From Flammula alnicola (taxonomy: Eukaryota > Basidiomycota > Agaricomycetes > Agaricales > Strophariaceae): 55,434 nt of DNA. Shown one piece after another: positions 1-11,864 of this stretch. Where the stretch lies: the NCBI GenBank assembly GCA_015499995.1, contig JADNRV010000317.1:1-55434 (forward strand). The letters are read 5' to 3'. The notes below the pieces were generated by a model that was not told the origin of the DNA, did not search any database, and saw nothing but the letters and a program-made list of their open reading frames with translations. Each line of letters opens with the position of its first letter. Position 1 is the first letter of the stretch. A program made the position numbers and the translations under genes.

Positions 1-272
1 AGATACAACAACTATCCAAGTGAAAGATCACAAGAAGGCAAGGAATGGGAGTCGAGGTACTTAATAGCATAGCTTGTATGATTCAGATCACAATATCGTC
101 AGAGCGCTGTCGGCGGTGCCGGAGATTGTCGACTTCATCACAGATAGGCTAACATTGATCGTGGTACTGCGATAACGGACAAGTAGGAACAAGGTAAGCT
201 CAGAAAAATATCAGATGTAGATGAGTCGACAAACGACTTACAAGTCGAACATAATAAAGTCAAGCTCCCGTT

Positions 273-1267
273 TCAGCAGTTTTGGTCCTTGCAAATATCA
301 TCCCACGTCCCCAAATGAAACAAGCTCGGCAACATCTGCCATACCTTCTCTCTCCCATCGCGGTGCTGTGCCTCTGCCATCGCCTGGCACTTGTTACATA
401 GCATCAGCGATTTCCAGTCTGTGTACTCCTCCAGCGGATGCGGGCTAACCCGCAGGTTCTCGATATTCTCGAGCTTCAGGCCGCGCGGCACGCGACTTTG
501 GCACCCCGTGGCACACTGCGGCGACTGCTTGAAATCTAAGAGGAAGCTGTGGGTCTGTTTCTTCTGCATCTCCCAGAGACGCTCTTTCCCCGCGAGGCAC
601 AGGGCCTTATCTCGCCATGATAGGACGCTGTTAGCTAAGATTTCGTCGACAGAGATATGGGCGCAGAGGTAAAAGGCCCAGGGAAGAACCTTGGGCACGG
701 TCGTCTCTCGTGCAAGGGGTATGATGCGAACGATCTCAGACGGCACGTATTGGATTCCCCGGGTCAACACTTCATCGCAGCCCTTCAAAGTCGACGGGAA
801 TTTTTCCTGGATGATCGTAATACACTTGTTCCTTAGCTGCTGCATGCTGTACTTTGTGCTGATCCTGAGGATGCCCGAGATGAAGGTAATGAGCGTAGAT
901 AAACTCGTATCGGGTTTGAGTTTATCGAAATGACTAGAACTTTCAATATGAATGCGAATACAAGACTGTCGAAAGGAAACACTCACAACGCATCGTAAAT
1001 TACGCGCATGACGTCTACGAAATCATTGACCGAATCCGAGAGCACGACCATAGGACATCCATCGTACATTTCTGCCTTGCTGGGCTGCGGCACGTCCCAC
1101 ATGCCATTGAACACTTCCGAGTGGCGGGCTAATACCGACTGATGGATCCGAAACGCAGTTCTCTCGACAATAACCACCACAGATCCGTCGGAGAAGTAGA
1201 ACTCTGGATGTCGGACGATAGGAGCTTCAGGGACTGGCTTAGGCTTCGCCTGGCTGGATCCATCCAT
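273..1267 (-). CDS. BTB/POZ-domain protein
   Basis: Predicted 313-residue protein from two exons (987..1267 and 273..933). The 53-nt intron 934..986 has a GTGAGT donor and CTAG acceptor, and the join gives the Y-D-A-F-H-F-D-K turn usual in agaricomycete BTB proteins. The BTB fold covers roughly residues 15-120, with HPEFYFSDG, RIHQSVLARHSEVF and a DGCPMVVLSDS strand. The second half is a helical, BACK-like region containing TKYSMQQLRNKC, with no kelch, MATH or zinc-finger module. The start at 1267 was chosen because the family begins shortly before HPEFYF. A plausible GTAAGTG donor near 1360 leaves room for a 5' exon or UTR intron. Single BTB proteins are strongly expanded in mushrooms. Some BTB proteins are cullin-3 adaptors, but no role can be assigned here from sequence. 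Confidence 0.8.
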
Positions 1268-1517
1268 CGCAATGGGGATCCCAGGATCCCAAGCGCCGCA
1301 ACGGTGTGGTGGCAAGAGGAGAAAAATGTTCACCGACAACAAACACCAGTCACTTACCTTTTTTGGTTGCAGTCTGGGCGTCCGAGGTTTATCCGCCTGT
1401 CGATGTTCAGTTACAAATCGTTGTTTTGACATGAGTACACATTTAGGAAAGGCCGAATCGATGAATTCTCCCTTGCCTGCGGCTTCTTCTTGGAATCCTT
1501 GTCCCTCAGCTTGAAAT

Positions 1518-3594
1518 ATGGAACTTTGCCATCTCTGCCGCAACATACCCTTCCATAATCTTCCTCCACTGCCCGATGCCCATAACTCCGGATCACTTCT
1601 TCGCCTTGGACCGCCCAGGCTCATCTTGATAAAGCCGCCATTATCAAACAGAGGCGATCATTCAGAAAAATTCGGGTTTCAACATCACCAGGATCTCGAG
1701 TCGCTCAAGAAATCCGCCCTGAAATGCAATCTCTGCGCCCTCATCTATCAAGAGGTTGAATTGTTCATCTGGGACGTTCATAATGCACAACGCGGTGGAA
1801 GCAATGGAAGGAGGCATGCGAATGAAAAACCCAAACGGTATCGGTTTCAAATCACGCGACGGGGGCTCGACCAGGATGGGTTCGTGGTTTGGACAGATGG
1901 GCGCAAAAAGGATGTCTGGCCAGTGGCCGGGTTTGGGTTATGCGTGGAACATGGTGTGCACTCCTTGGACATTCAAGGCAAAATATAGCTGAAAGGATCT
2001 TATTTCAGATACTAACCTGCTTTCTACGGAGTTCCGGGGAAGAATTGTAGAAACCGACGCCTCTTCGTCAATGAGTCTTCAGTGCGCTACTCAGTGGGTC
2101 CAACAATGCGACCACTATCACGAAGAATGCAGACCGGGGATTACTCGTGCTCCACTGCCAACCAGGGTCCTTGACGTTGGGCATTCTTCATCCGATACCA
2201 TCAGGCTCTGGGAAACCCGTGGTGCATCAGGTTCATACACGACTCTCAGTTACATCTGGGGGAAAGTGCCACAATTCACCACGACCGCGGCCACGCTTAA
2301 CGCGCGGAAGGAAGGGATACCCTTTGACGCTCTGTCCAAAGCAATGCAGGATGCGGTGGTCATTACTAGGCGCATGGGAATTCAATACCTCTGGGTTGAT
2401 GCCGTTTGCATTATCCAAGGAGATGCTACTGATTGGCAACGCGAGTCAGGGAGAATGGGAGATATATACGCTAACTCATATCTTACTATCTCGGCCGCTG
2501 GAGGAAGGGATACATCACAAGGGTGTTTTGTCCCTCGTCCATCCCGCAACTACACGGAATTCGACTACACGACCCAAAACGGTGTCACGGGCCAGCTGAG
2601 CGTTTATCCCGTACCTGTACTCAGGGCCTTGCGCACGTTACGTTTTGACTACCTTAAGATGGAGAGTGAACCCATCAGTGAACGCGCTTGGACTCTGCAA
2701 GAGCGGGTCCTAACCTGCCGGACCCTATTTTACGCAAGTGACCAAATGTACTTCGAATGCAGGAAGCACTTCTTGAGCGAGGATGGGGTCCTGCTCGAAG
2801 GCCGTCGTTTTTCGGTTGACATGGACACAATAAAGTTGGCGAATGCGAGGACACAGACGGCCAATGGGAAAGGTATGGATACCAGAGAGCTTTGGGACAC
2901 CGTGTTAAATGCTTACACACCGCGTAATTTGACCAATCCCACTGACAAATTACCCGCCTTCTCTGGTATGGCCGCGCGCTTCGAGAAGATATTCGACGAT
3001 AAATACCTGGCTGGGCTTTGGGAGAGAAGATTAATCGGAGACCTCCTCTGGACGGGAGGCAAAGGGGGGGCCTGGCCACCTCCGAGATACCGCGCTCCAT
3101 CATGGTCCTGGGCTGCTGTCGACCACTCCCAATCTCCCATGACACGCTACCGACAGTGCAAAAAACTCGCAACCATCCTTGCCAGCGACGTCACCATATC
3201 TGGCCTGAACCCCTTCGGCGAAGTCTCCGATGGACGTATCACACTGCGTGCGCCCCTTATCCGGGTCTTCGTCGACCCAGATCCGCAAAAAAGATGGTCG
3301 AAAGGCGTGTTCGGGTTCACGACGCACGCTGGGAAGTCGATGAAATACACCACGAGTATCGCCTACGACATCGACTACGAAACGCTACAGACGCTCCAGC
3401 TATTTGCGGTGCTGATAGGCAGAGACACGCTGGCCAGCCCAGTTATCCTATATCCAAGCCTGCTGGTTACACCGGCGAGTGGGAAAGGGAAAGATCACTA
3501 CAGCCGATTGACTATGTTCTTGATCGACGAAGATGCCTTAGGAGACGAGAAACCGAATTTTAACGATCATTATCCCACATTTACGTTGGTCTGA
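1518..3594 (+). CDS. HET-domain (heterokaryon incompatibility) protein
   Basis: Predicted 665-residue protein from exons 1518..1953 and 2033..3594. The intron contains a perfect TACTAAC branch point at 2011..2017 and an AG acceptor at 2031..2032; the GTGTGC donor is weaker, so the exact 5' junction is less sure. The start MELCHLCR is typical of this class. HET domain: YTTLSYIWG near residue 214, LWVDAVCIIQ near 265, a DW-x-x-ES-x-x-M-x-x-IY block, and ERAWTLQERVL near 362. HET domains trigger incompatibility or cell death in filamentous fungi. This gene belongs to the large 'LSYxWG/WTLQERxL' class and differs from HET1 and HET2 further right, which have 'AILSHTWL/WTLQELLAP'. It is transcribed divergently from the BTB gene, 250 bp away. 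No truncation is visible. Confidence 0.85.
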
Positions 3595-4257
3595 CAGATG
3601 GGTGTCTACCAGGCCTTCCAGAAGCCATTGTTCACTTTCGAATAGGCACCTAATGTTATATCAAACGCGAATCACACATACAGATGCCACCTTAGCGTAT
3701 AGTCTCCTCTCCAAACGTGTATTCGATATTCAACATATTTCTACAAATTTTGCTTGGGCTTTGAGTTATTTCCCATGGACTGACATCCTCGGGACGCAGC
3801 TACAACTACTTGCTTCTTGTTCGCGTCTGGAGCCCGTCTTAAGGCTGTCTTCCCATTTGTATCCTTGAAGCCGACATTTGCACCTCTTTTCAAAAGGCCA
3901 CAATGCATGTTACAGTACGACCTGCTGATGCCGCGGCATGAAGCGCATTTCCTAATCCTTGCTTGATTTCTGACACCTTTTTTTTCACCCGCTAATAGTG
4001 CGTATCCGCAATGACTTCAATGTCGACGTCTGCACCGAGATCTCTATTGTCGAGACGACCTTCTTGTACAGCCAATTCCAACGCACAACTAACATGTAAG
4101 TACATATTTTGTTCTGCTCATTAGAATTTGTTAATAAAGCTACAGCTTTCTTCTTGTCGTCTTCAAAGACATTTGCGTAAGTTGGTCGAGTTGCTAATTT
4201 TACATGTCAAGTACTTGAGATTACGCGAACTATTCGTGATAAGACTCGCGCTTCTGT
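3595..4257. other. Intergenic; one possible unassigned exon at 3999..4095 (+)
   Basis: There is no confident gene between the two HET genes. The stretch 3999..4095 is preceded by a pyrimidine tract and TAG and followed by GTAAGTAC. Its open frame reads as plausible protein (contains RIRNDFNVDVCTEIS). No flanking exon or family was recognised, so it may be a leftover of a broken gene or chance. Confidence 0.2.
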
Positions 4258-6405
4258 CTACAGATACGCAATCAGATGTTTCATGCCCACTTTCGCTAAA
4301 TTATCCGCCTTGATGGTGTGGCCCTTGGAAAGAATGACGCTCCGTGGAATTGTTACCACTCGCTCCATTGTAACTCTGACGGCGTTTGATATATCCACTG
4401 AGTATAGATTATCCAGCGAAAAATTCTTTTTGTCGGCGTCCATGGCGAAGAGATATGCCGGACAATCTTCTGGAAGTTCGAAGGGACCTCGCTCATGTGA
4501 GAAGCCCCAGATACCGAACACGAAGGGGAGGTCAAGAATCTCGTGAGGGATAGGTATACGTACATAACCTGTTTTCACCTCCACTTCAACCGGCGAACTA
4601 CGCGTGGATGCGGCGAAAGTTGAATTTGAGAGAAGGAGTTGGAATTGGGACTTCTTTGCCATCTGGTGGGCGAACTTTCCTCGTGTAATTAGCACTGCGC
4701 GAACGACCAATAACTCCAGCTTGAGTCCGCGATGGGTAAGGGTCATTGGTTCGGTGGGCGATAAAGCTTCTTCGATCAATCGGGGAGAATGCGCGAGGTA
4801 ACATTCCGGGCTTGATGGAATAATGCGGGAGGGATGTATGTCGTTAGAGATGGGATCTCCTCCGCAATTGAGGACATCGAAGTTGTTTCTGCGGGAAGCC
4901 AGAATAGCTTCTATAAGCCGGAAGAAAGCTCGTTCTGCACCCTCGCCATAGGCGATCGAGAAGCTGACGTTGAATATACCCATCAGAGAGTACGCGCGGT
5001 CCTCTCCCCTCGTTGTGACTCGTTTCGCCGCCCACGCCATCTGAGATGAAATTTGATCCTCACGCCCAGGTTGAAATTTCGATATTTCGCCACGGTCGAT
5101 TCCTGTCACTTGTTGGATTACTTGTAGAATGTCGACAGTAGATGATCTGCCAGCGGTAGCATCGGTAGTGGGCGAAAAGTACCTGTGACGATCCCTGCGA
5201 TGATGTCCGGAGCGCGTGGTCACATCCTGGGACTTGTCATCACCGTAAGTCGTCAAAATTGACCAGTCTCCGCCGTAGAACTTCATTCGCTTCGGAGCCA
5301 AGAGTTCCTGGAGAGTCCAACCACGAGTGAACCAGCGATCGTTCGGGATATCACCGAGAGAAGTTGTGTCGGCAAGATAAGTGATACAGATGTAGGAATC
5401 ACAGTACCAGCGATACATGGAGCGGATGGACTCGTCGAGTTCGGAGGTACTGTCCTTGTTGATGCAGATAGTGTCCATCCAAGCAAGCGATACGCCGTGT
5501 TGCTCTCTCGCGACCTTGCAAAATCCTTCCAGCTTCCTATACCCCGCATCACACCTAGTCCGAATTGACTGCCATTTCTGCGGCTCGTTCGCATCTCTAT
5601 ACAGCACCTCGGGCTCCCTCTGAAGCCACGTATGCGATAGGATAGCGTAGCGCGCATGTTCCTGCACTATATCCGCTACAACAGCTTCCCTGGCCCACGC
5701 CTTACCCTCCATTAGCACGTCGACTTTCATGCGCAATGCGTCCCGCATCTTCTGCTCGATAGCGGGCATGCCGACCTTCATGATAGAGCTCATGACGTGG
5801 CTCACCACCGCGCCTCTCTCAATCAGCGTCATCTCAGGAAGCAGCAACACGCGGATCGGCATGTGGTTGTAGACGTGCTCTCGGACTGCACTCTCCAGCT
5901 CTGGGTGTAAAAATATATACAGGCAGTTAGACGGGTTTCAATCAGCTGGGAAAGGGGGACTCGTACCAAGAGGTAGCGATTTGGAATCCAGGTGCATGGG
6001 ATCTTTATTTGGCTCGGAGGACGATGGGCCATAATCGGAGTTGTCGCTATCAAGACGCCCTGGACGCAGATTGGAATGCGAACGAAGGTCTGTACTGTCA
6101 CGTACACCATCGCGATCCAAAGGCTCCTCGTCCTCGTCCTCGCCATCTGGATACGGTGAGGAATGACCGTAATCGTCGCTATCAGGCTCTGGCAGATTGG
6201 AATGCACACGGAGGTCAATAATCAGCCAGCGTAGGAGCGGAAACACGAAATAAGTATGCGCACCAGTTTCATCGTCATATTGTTCCTCATCTTCTGGATC
6301 ACTTTCCACAAAGCTAGCACGAGTGCGGTCTATGGTAAGCATAGAACGAGTAAGTCGCGGTTCTTAGTTGGGTTTGCAAGGTGCAGACTCACATGAGACA
6401 GGCAT
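4258..6405 (-). CDS. HET-domain protein HET1 (AILSHTWL / WFTRGWTLQELLAP class)
   Basis: Predicted 672-residue protein from exons 6393..6405, 5967..6329 and 4258..5900. The 13-nt first exon (M-P-V-S then a split Tyr codon) is supported by the paralogue at 28379, which has the same arrangement and intron phase. An acidic Ser/Asp-rich leader (about residues 10-125) precedes a conserved prefix, AVREHVYNHMPIRVLLLPE, then the HET domain: YAILSHTWL near 210, WMDTICINK near 266, WFTRGWTLQELLAP near 315, and a VTTRGEDRAYSLMGIF block. HET proteins act in vegetative incompatibility and cell death. It differs from HET2 by an about 30-residue basic insertion after the WTLQELLAP region and by keeping a 48-nt segment (6216..6263) where HET2 has an intron. 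The frame is intact throughout, and this is the only complete member of its family in the window. Confidence 0.85.
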
Positions 6406-7419
6406 CGCAGCGGATGAGCAAGAACGATTGGCCTGGAGGGTAATCTTGAAGGCGTCAAGGGAGTTATCGATTGTTCGATGATTCGGAAGGACTGGCAGCC
6501 ATTATCTTTGCACATCTGGCAGACAGCGAGGCTTCCATGAGGAGGTCGACAATTTATACTTAGAATGAGGTGGCGATACCGTGAATTTTGCGGTCACATT
6601 ATTCTGGACCATGCTCTTACTGTCGTACGCTTGATTTAATTTTCCGGAACAGCGCCCCAACTCGAAGTGTGAATTCACTTTTCCTGGACGAGGACGTCAG
6701 ACGATTGAGTTCAATATAAATATAATCTGATACAAACGATTGACGTACCTCGGATATCGTGCTATATCGCAGCTCCGACTCCGATAGACTCCAGATGTAT
6801 TCATATCGATAAAGGGCACTCGCGGCCTTCATGATAATGATAGCTGGATCAAACACGCACTTAGACGAAAGAGCTTCAATTTGGATATCAACCTCAGTTA
6901 TCAGAGGCGGTACAGCTGATACGGCAAACTTTTCCGAGATGGCGCTTGACACATGTCACCTCTAAGGTCCGAGCGAGCGAGCTGGAAGCTGGCGTGGGGT
7001 GGTGGTCCTAGCCGTTCAGGATTCCAGGCAATCGATATACGATTTCATGAAGTGAAAGGGTTTTTTACCCGAGCAATCCAATCGTTTCCGTCCTTCCTGC
7101 GTACTTATAGCTCAAGCTTTCGCGGAATAGGGTCGGACTCGCACCGACACAGCCCGAGGCTTCTGGTTCGCCACTTCTACGTCTTTTTTGCGTAGTGTTG
7201 GAGTTGTTCCGAGACGAAAATAGGATCGAGCTAACATTTGTATCAGCAGGATGATCAGGGCCACGAGACAGGAAAGGGGGAATGAACGAACGTTTGGAAA
7301 GAAGGAACCTCAGACAAACAAAAGTCCAAAGGTTTCGGAAGTTGCGATCTTGAGCGTGAACGTCACGTTGCTACATATCAGAATGTCATAGCGGATCGCA
7401 ATGCGCAAGGAGATCTACG
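6406..7419. other. HET1 upstream region, no confident gene
   Basis: This is the 5' side of HET1. It contains the block at 6860..6950 that recurs upstream of HET2 (separate entry). A 111-codon minus-strand open frame (6617..6952) covers the block, but its conservation with the HET2 copy fades quickly, so coding status is doubtful. Nothing else is recognisable. Confidence 0.4.
6860..6950 (-). repeat. Duplicated HET upstream block, copy A
   Basis: Read on the minus strand, this matches the plus strand at about 27985..28100. Both encode V-D-I-x-I-E, then K-C-x-F-D and an Ile-rich stretch. Each lies upstream of a HET-family gene, about 450 bp from HET1 and 300 bp from HET2. It may be a retained promoter segment or the remnant of a small gene. 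Confidence 0.6.
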
Positions 7420-7901
7420 CATTTGTCAGCCACATTTCTTGAAGGAAGGAGAAGAGACGCACCTAGGAAGGAAAATGCATTGGCATGTTGCACACTCCTG
7501 GTAAAATTGCATACGGCTGTTTGAGCACTCGCACTTGAGCGAATAGCATGACACTGAGATCATCGGCATGAAGATAGCATTGCAGCTGGATGCAAGTAAG
7601 GTATGGATTGACCGAGCGGAGGTGGGGAAGGTCCAGTTGGGGGACGGATGGGGGTTTTAATATGGTATGGAGGGTAGCTCGTTGAGCGCGATAGTAGTGT
7701 ACGGGAGATGTCGGGATTCGAGGAAGGAGAAATTGGCAGGACCGTCTGGAGCATTATCGCACAATGAAGGGAAAGAGGGCGATGAATGGACTGAGAGAAA
7801 GCTCATGTAGAGGTGAGTGGGTCTTGCGATGCGGGCTTAGCTGAAGACGAGATGGTAGGGGTCAACAACTTCACCAAGAAAAGATCACCTCGACTACTGC
7901 A
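7420..7901 (-). repeat. Duplicated block B, left copy (inverted relative to 24035..24620)
   Basis: The minus strand aligns with the plus strand at 24035..24620 over several hundred bases. Shared tracts include AACGAGCTACCCTCC, CCCCCAACTGGACCTTCCCC and TTCAA-AAATGTGGCTGAC, with many indels. Both copies lack a consistently open frame, so it is probably non-coding or a dead gene. Its right edge stops exactly at the foldback element (7902). Confidence 0.7.
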
Positions 7902-8393
7902 CTATTTCGACCGATCGTTCACGTCACGCATCACAGGGGGTCGTGAACTGAACAAATATGCAATTCGTCACGCATCACAAGGGCCTGTGAACATCGCCGA
8001 AATTGAAAGTTGCAGGTAATTTTTTTTTTGGGCGCTTCGCGCTAATTTGTGAACATTTTTCTCACAAAATTTGTCTCGTCACGCATCACTGCTGGTTATG
8101 AACATCCATGCGGCGATGCCAGTGAACTATTGGCGTCACGCCAGGCTCCTAAAACCACCTCGTATCTCGAGGACGACTTATGTGAGGGGGAGTCGATGTG
8201 AAATATGAGGGAGGGTGTGTTGATAAAGCAATAGCCAAATAAACAAGTGAAAGGTTCCATTGCTTTATCAACACAGCCACCCTCCCTCATATTTCATATC
8301 GACTCCCCCTCACATAAGTCGTCCTCGAGATACGAGGTGGTTTTAGGAGCCTGGCGTCACACATAATAGGGCGTGAACGATCGGTCGAAATAG
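7902..8393. mobile_element. 492-bp foldback (MITE-like) element
   Basis: The element is bounded by perfect 22-bp inverted termini (7902..7923 and 8372..8393, CTATTTCGACCGATCGTTCACG). Inside lies a long palindrome with arms 8138..8232 and 8259..8357 around a 26-nt loop. A 13-bp direct repeat, CGTCACGCATCAC, occurs at 7922, 7966 and 8077. There is no open frame of interest, so it would depend on a transposase in trans. A TA dinucleotide sits near both tips, compatible with Tc1/mariner-type insertion, but no clear longer target duplication was seen. The element interrupts a HET gene fragment. Confidence 0.75.
8138..8357. repeat. Long inverted repeat (palindrome) inside the foldback element
   Basis: The arms are 8138..8232 and 8259..8357. 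They are nearly identical in reverse complement apart from a 4-nt insertion (near the loop side of the right arm) and scattered single changes. The 26-nt loop is 8233..8258. Transcription would give a hairpin of about 95 bp. Confidence 0.85.
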
Positions 8394-8562
8394 TCTTTGC
8401 CGCGATCAAGGTATCAAATTTCCGTCGGTCGATCTTTCGCTGTGATAGTGCGCATGACCTCCTCCAGCATAGCACCCCTCTCGATCAACCTCATCTGAGG
8501 AAACTGCAATAAGCGGATTGGCATTTTATTGAAGACGTGCTCTCGCACTGCATTCTCCAGCT
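8394..8562 (-). pseudogene. HET-family fragment (N-terminal prefix exon), cut by the foldback element
   Basis: Starting right after a CTAG acceptor (8563..8564), the minus strand encodes the HET1/HET2 prefix (AVREHVFNKMPIRLL, then an LIERGA motif). It then loses frame by one base and ends at the foldback element, so the HET domain itself is absent. The nearest match is the relic at 17791..18027. It lies 138 bp beyond the 3' end of NLR1, on the same strand. Confidence 0.8.
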
Positions 8563-8700
8563 CTAGGGAGCTATTTGTTAAAATTGTCAAATGTAAACTA
8601 TCATTTCAAGGTACAATTACATGGATAAAACTATTTAGAAACCCCGTTTCTGCGAGAAACTGCATAAAGTTATTGTTTACATACGAATGAGCTTTTATCC

Positions 8701-11700
8701 CTAATTAAATAGTTCGGTCGCAGCATGAATCGCGGCTGCCCGAGCCACTGCAGTTTCCCGAAATGAGTACCGCTGATCCGCATCGAGCCTATCGCAAGAT
8801 ATAAAGAGCTCTATGATAGCTTCGTGATGGTTAATAGCAGCTTTCACCAGTGCGGTGTCGCCATCTTCATTCCGCATATTGACGTCAACATCATCATGAG
8901 AGAGAAGCAGCTGGACAACTTGTACATGGCCAGATGAGGAAGCATGAATAAGTGCTGTATTGCCATGTTGATCTTGCTGGTTCACGTCAATATCGCTTCG
9001 CGAGAGGAGGATCATGACTCTCGTCGGTCCTAAAACTCCCCATGATCGAGAGGCTACCATGAGTGCTGTCCTCCCCCACATTTCCTGTTGGTTGACGTCG
9101 AGCTCCTTCCGAGAGATTAGCATCTCCAAAATGGTCTCAGGGAAATATTCTCGAGAAGCGACTTCAAGAAGGGCCGTTTTGTGATCCCAATGAGATTGCA
9201 CATTTACATTTATCCCGGGAAATGAAAGGAGTAGCTCGATGATTGGGAAGTGGTAGTTCATGATAGCTCGAAGAAGTGCTGTGCAATTGTTTTCATCCAC
9301 CTTGTTGACATCAATATCATCCTGAGCGAGAAGGAGCTCGACTATGTCTTTACGACCTTTAGAGGATGCTTTGATCAGCGCCGTTTCCTTGAATGGGTCA
9401 TGGTGATTGACATCGACCTTCCTGGAAGAAAGAAGGACTTTAATAGTGGCCACATTCCCGCCAGCGGAAAGGAGCGGGGTGTTGCCATTCAAATCCACAT
9501 TGTTAGCGTTGATATCATCGCGAGCAAGCAGTAATTCCACGATGGCAGCATGACCTCCAGAAGCAGCTCGAGTGATCGCCGACATACCATTCTGATCCTG
9601 GGAGTTGACATCGATATCGTTTCGAGATAAAAGGAGCCTGACAATCTCCTCACGGCCTTCCCAGGAGGCCGCAATGATAACTGGCGTGTGGAAAGATCCC
9701 AACCGGGGGTCAGGCCTGTCTCCTAGCTTATGGTTGGATACAAGAAACTGGGGGATGGACAAATGGCCACTGCTCAGAGCTAGGAGGGGCGGCATGGGGC
9801 CGAACCTCCCCTCGCTGTTGACGTCAATGTCGTCATAGGAGAGGAGTAGCTTGATAGTAGATTTGTGGCCTTTATCGTAGGCCAGCATGAGCGCCGTATC
9901 CCCCTCCCCATCCTTGATATTCAAGGACTCAGGGTGGCATTCCAGCAAGGCCTGCATGATCATGTCTTGTCCATACATCGCGCATAAATGGAGTGGTAGT
10001 CTTCCTTCTTCAGTTGGCATGTCATGCGACTCTAATATTTGGGGAAGCAACTCTGAGAGACCGTAGCAACTCGCAATATGAGGGAGTTTGAAGCGGTCGA
10101 AGCCGGTGTTGGGATCGCTCCAAGGATATGAACCGCATCTGAGAAAGAATGCTGATAGCGTAGTTGGTAGTCCATTCTCCCCGTGGCAAGACCTGGCGTG
10201 GGTACTCCAATGATGGTAGACATAATAAAACAAAGGGTTACTTGAGCTGAGCAGCAAATTGAATAGTTGGGACAGATCGCATATCTGGCCGAAATTTTTG
10301 ATTTCTGAGAGGTAAACCATACAGCTTTCAGTGATGAAAGTATGCGGTCTAGCGAATACACCGATTGTCAGCTCTTTGAAGAAATCATGCGCTGTGTAGT
10401 CTACGCCAGATAACATAAGCACTTGATACGTTTATAGATTATCTCTGGGTATACTTACGGGCGAGGCGGATGATATCCGTTTCTTGATCGACGACGACGA
10501 GCCCGCAGCAAACTGACACCAGCAAGCTCTTCTCCGTGACATCGTCCAGGTCAAAGACCCCCGCATCATTGGATATGGCTAGGGCGTGCTGAAGTTCAAT
10601 AACTCTCAAAGGATGAGATGCGTACGTCAGCCAAAGGAGGGCCCGCATCGCCAGGGAGGAGTCATCCCCACTTTGAGATTCGATTCGCACGACAGTGGAA
10701 CTATACATGGCGTGTACCCCAGATGGTAATGATTCCAGAATTCCACGAAGCTTCTTCAGGGTATTGGCACCCTTCAGCATTTCGATCTGCAAGCTGACGA
10801 CCAGGAACCTGAAAAAATTGTGAATGATTTTTTAAGTAAGGTAGAGGATGATAAAAGCCGACTTACATTCCCTCCGATTTCGTCTTCAGTTTCTCCAAGA
10901 TTTCACGAATGAGACTTTCATTCCCCTTCAAAATTCCTCTGAGACGCGGGGTTTCTTCGAGCTTCTTCAGAATGAATAGTTCGATATCATCTCGAGGGTC
11001 CAGACGCAGGGATCTCGCATCCGGTAAGAGATGTTCAAATGCATCCGATGGACGTGACGTAAGAAAGACATTCGCCCTGCTGAACGATGCGACAACGTCT
11101 AAGATATCGTACTTGGTATCGTCGGAGACTTCATCTAGAGCATCGATGGATATATATACTGCTTTGAGGTGAGAGCAGAGCTTCTGGAATAGCTCACGCA
11201 ACTCCCGTTGAGTTGGACGGGTCGCGACTCGTTTATGAGCGTCGTAGAATGATTGAATGTCTGGAAAGAGAGCGAGATGACGTTCTAACAACTGTTTAAT
11301 AAACGAAGAAAGGAGATCTTCCACCGAATATTGATTGGTATAACGGCAGTAGGAAATAATGACCGCGACGTCGTGAGAAGAGGAATGAAGGGTTTGGAGG
11401 TGATTGACGACAATCGATCTGCAGAAAAATGGAGTATTAAGATCTTCGATACAATATGATAATTTGTTTGAAACGCACGAAAGAATGGTCTTTCCAGCAC
11501 CGGCTGCTCAAGGTGATTAGGCATGGGAGACTCCGAAAATGCTCAGTACTCACGCATTCCAGTTACCCAGAGCATCTCGCCACTCGTTGAAAGCCATCGC
11601 TGAAACTCGCTGCTCTCAAGGAAGCGGACGCCCGTTCCAGGTGTATGCTTCGAGAATGTGTCGTTGTGAATGCTCCTGAAGTTAATCAGCGTTAACCAAT

Positions 11701-11864
11701 CAGCAATCTTTCGAAGTTCTATTCCGCAAAAGCACCAACTATTAGTAAATTTGTGTTCATGGAGATAACTAGAGCGCTTTACCATTGATAGGATCTTTCT
11801 CCCCTACGATGTGCGTGATTATGTCCCCTCCTGCAGAGTTGACTGTGGTATTGCTGAGAATCAT
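8701..11864 (-). CDS. NLR1: NACHT - ankyrin repeat STAND protein
   Basis: Predicted 957-residue protein from six exons (11783..11864, 11554..11718, 11479..11503, 10867..11418, 10459..10808, 8701..10400); the total is a whole number of codons. A short N-terminus with NSAGGDI leads into an INFRSIHNDTF linker. The Walker A VTGMPGAGKT (about residues 79-88) is assembled across an intron, and Walker B is VYISIDALDE (about 178-187). The NACHT region ends with an LAHYTAHDFF winged-helix-like motif, also built across an intron. About 12 ankyrin repeats run from roughly residue 497 to the end, many with a DDIDVN turn. Fungal STAND proteins sense ligands with the repeats and oligomerise through NACHT. 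No classical effector domain fits in the N-terminus of about 60 residues. The ATG used by its twin NLR2 is ACG here (11883..11885), so translation probably begins seven codons later. Confidence 0.85.

Noticed and set aside
7110..7180. tRNA-like GGTTCG near 7170
   Set aside because: No cloverleaf stems around it.
7922..8089. Possible CRISPR-like array (three CGTCACGCATCAC repeats)
   Set aside because: The repeats are only 13 bp with uneven spacing (44 and 111 bp), lie inside a foldback element, and the genome is eukaryotic.
9250..9838. Plus-strand frames in the ankyrin region, repeated in NLR2
   Set aside because: They are conserved only because the repeats on the minus strand are conserved; codon patterns fit the ankyrin strand.
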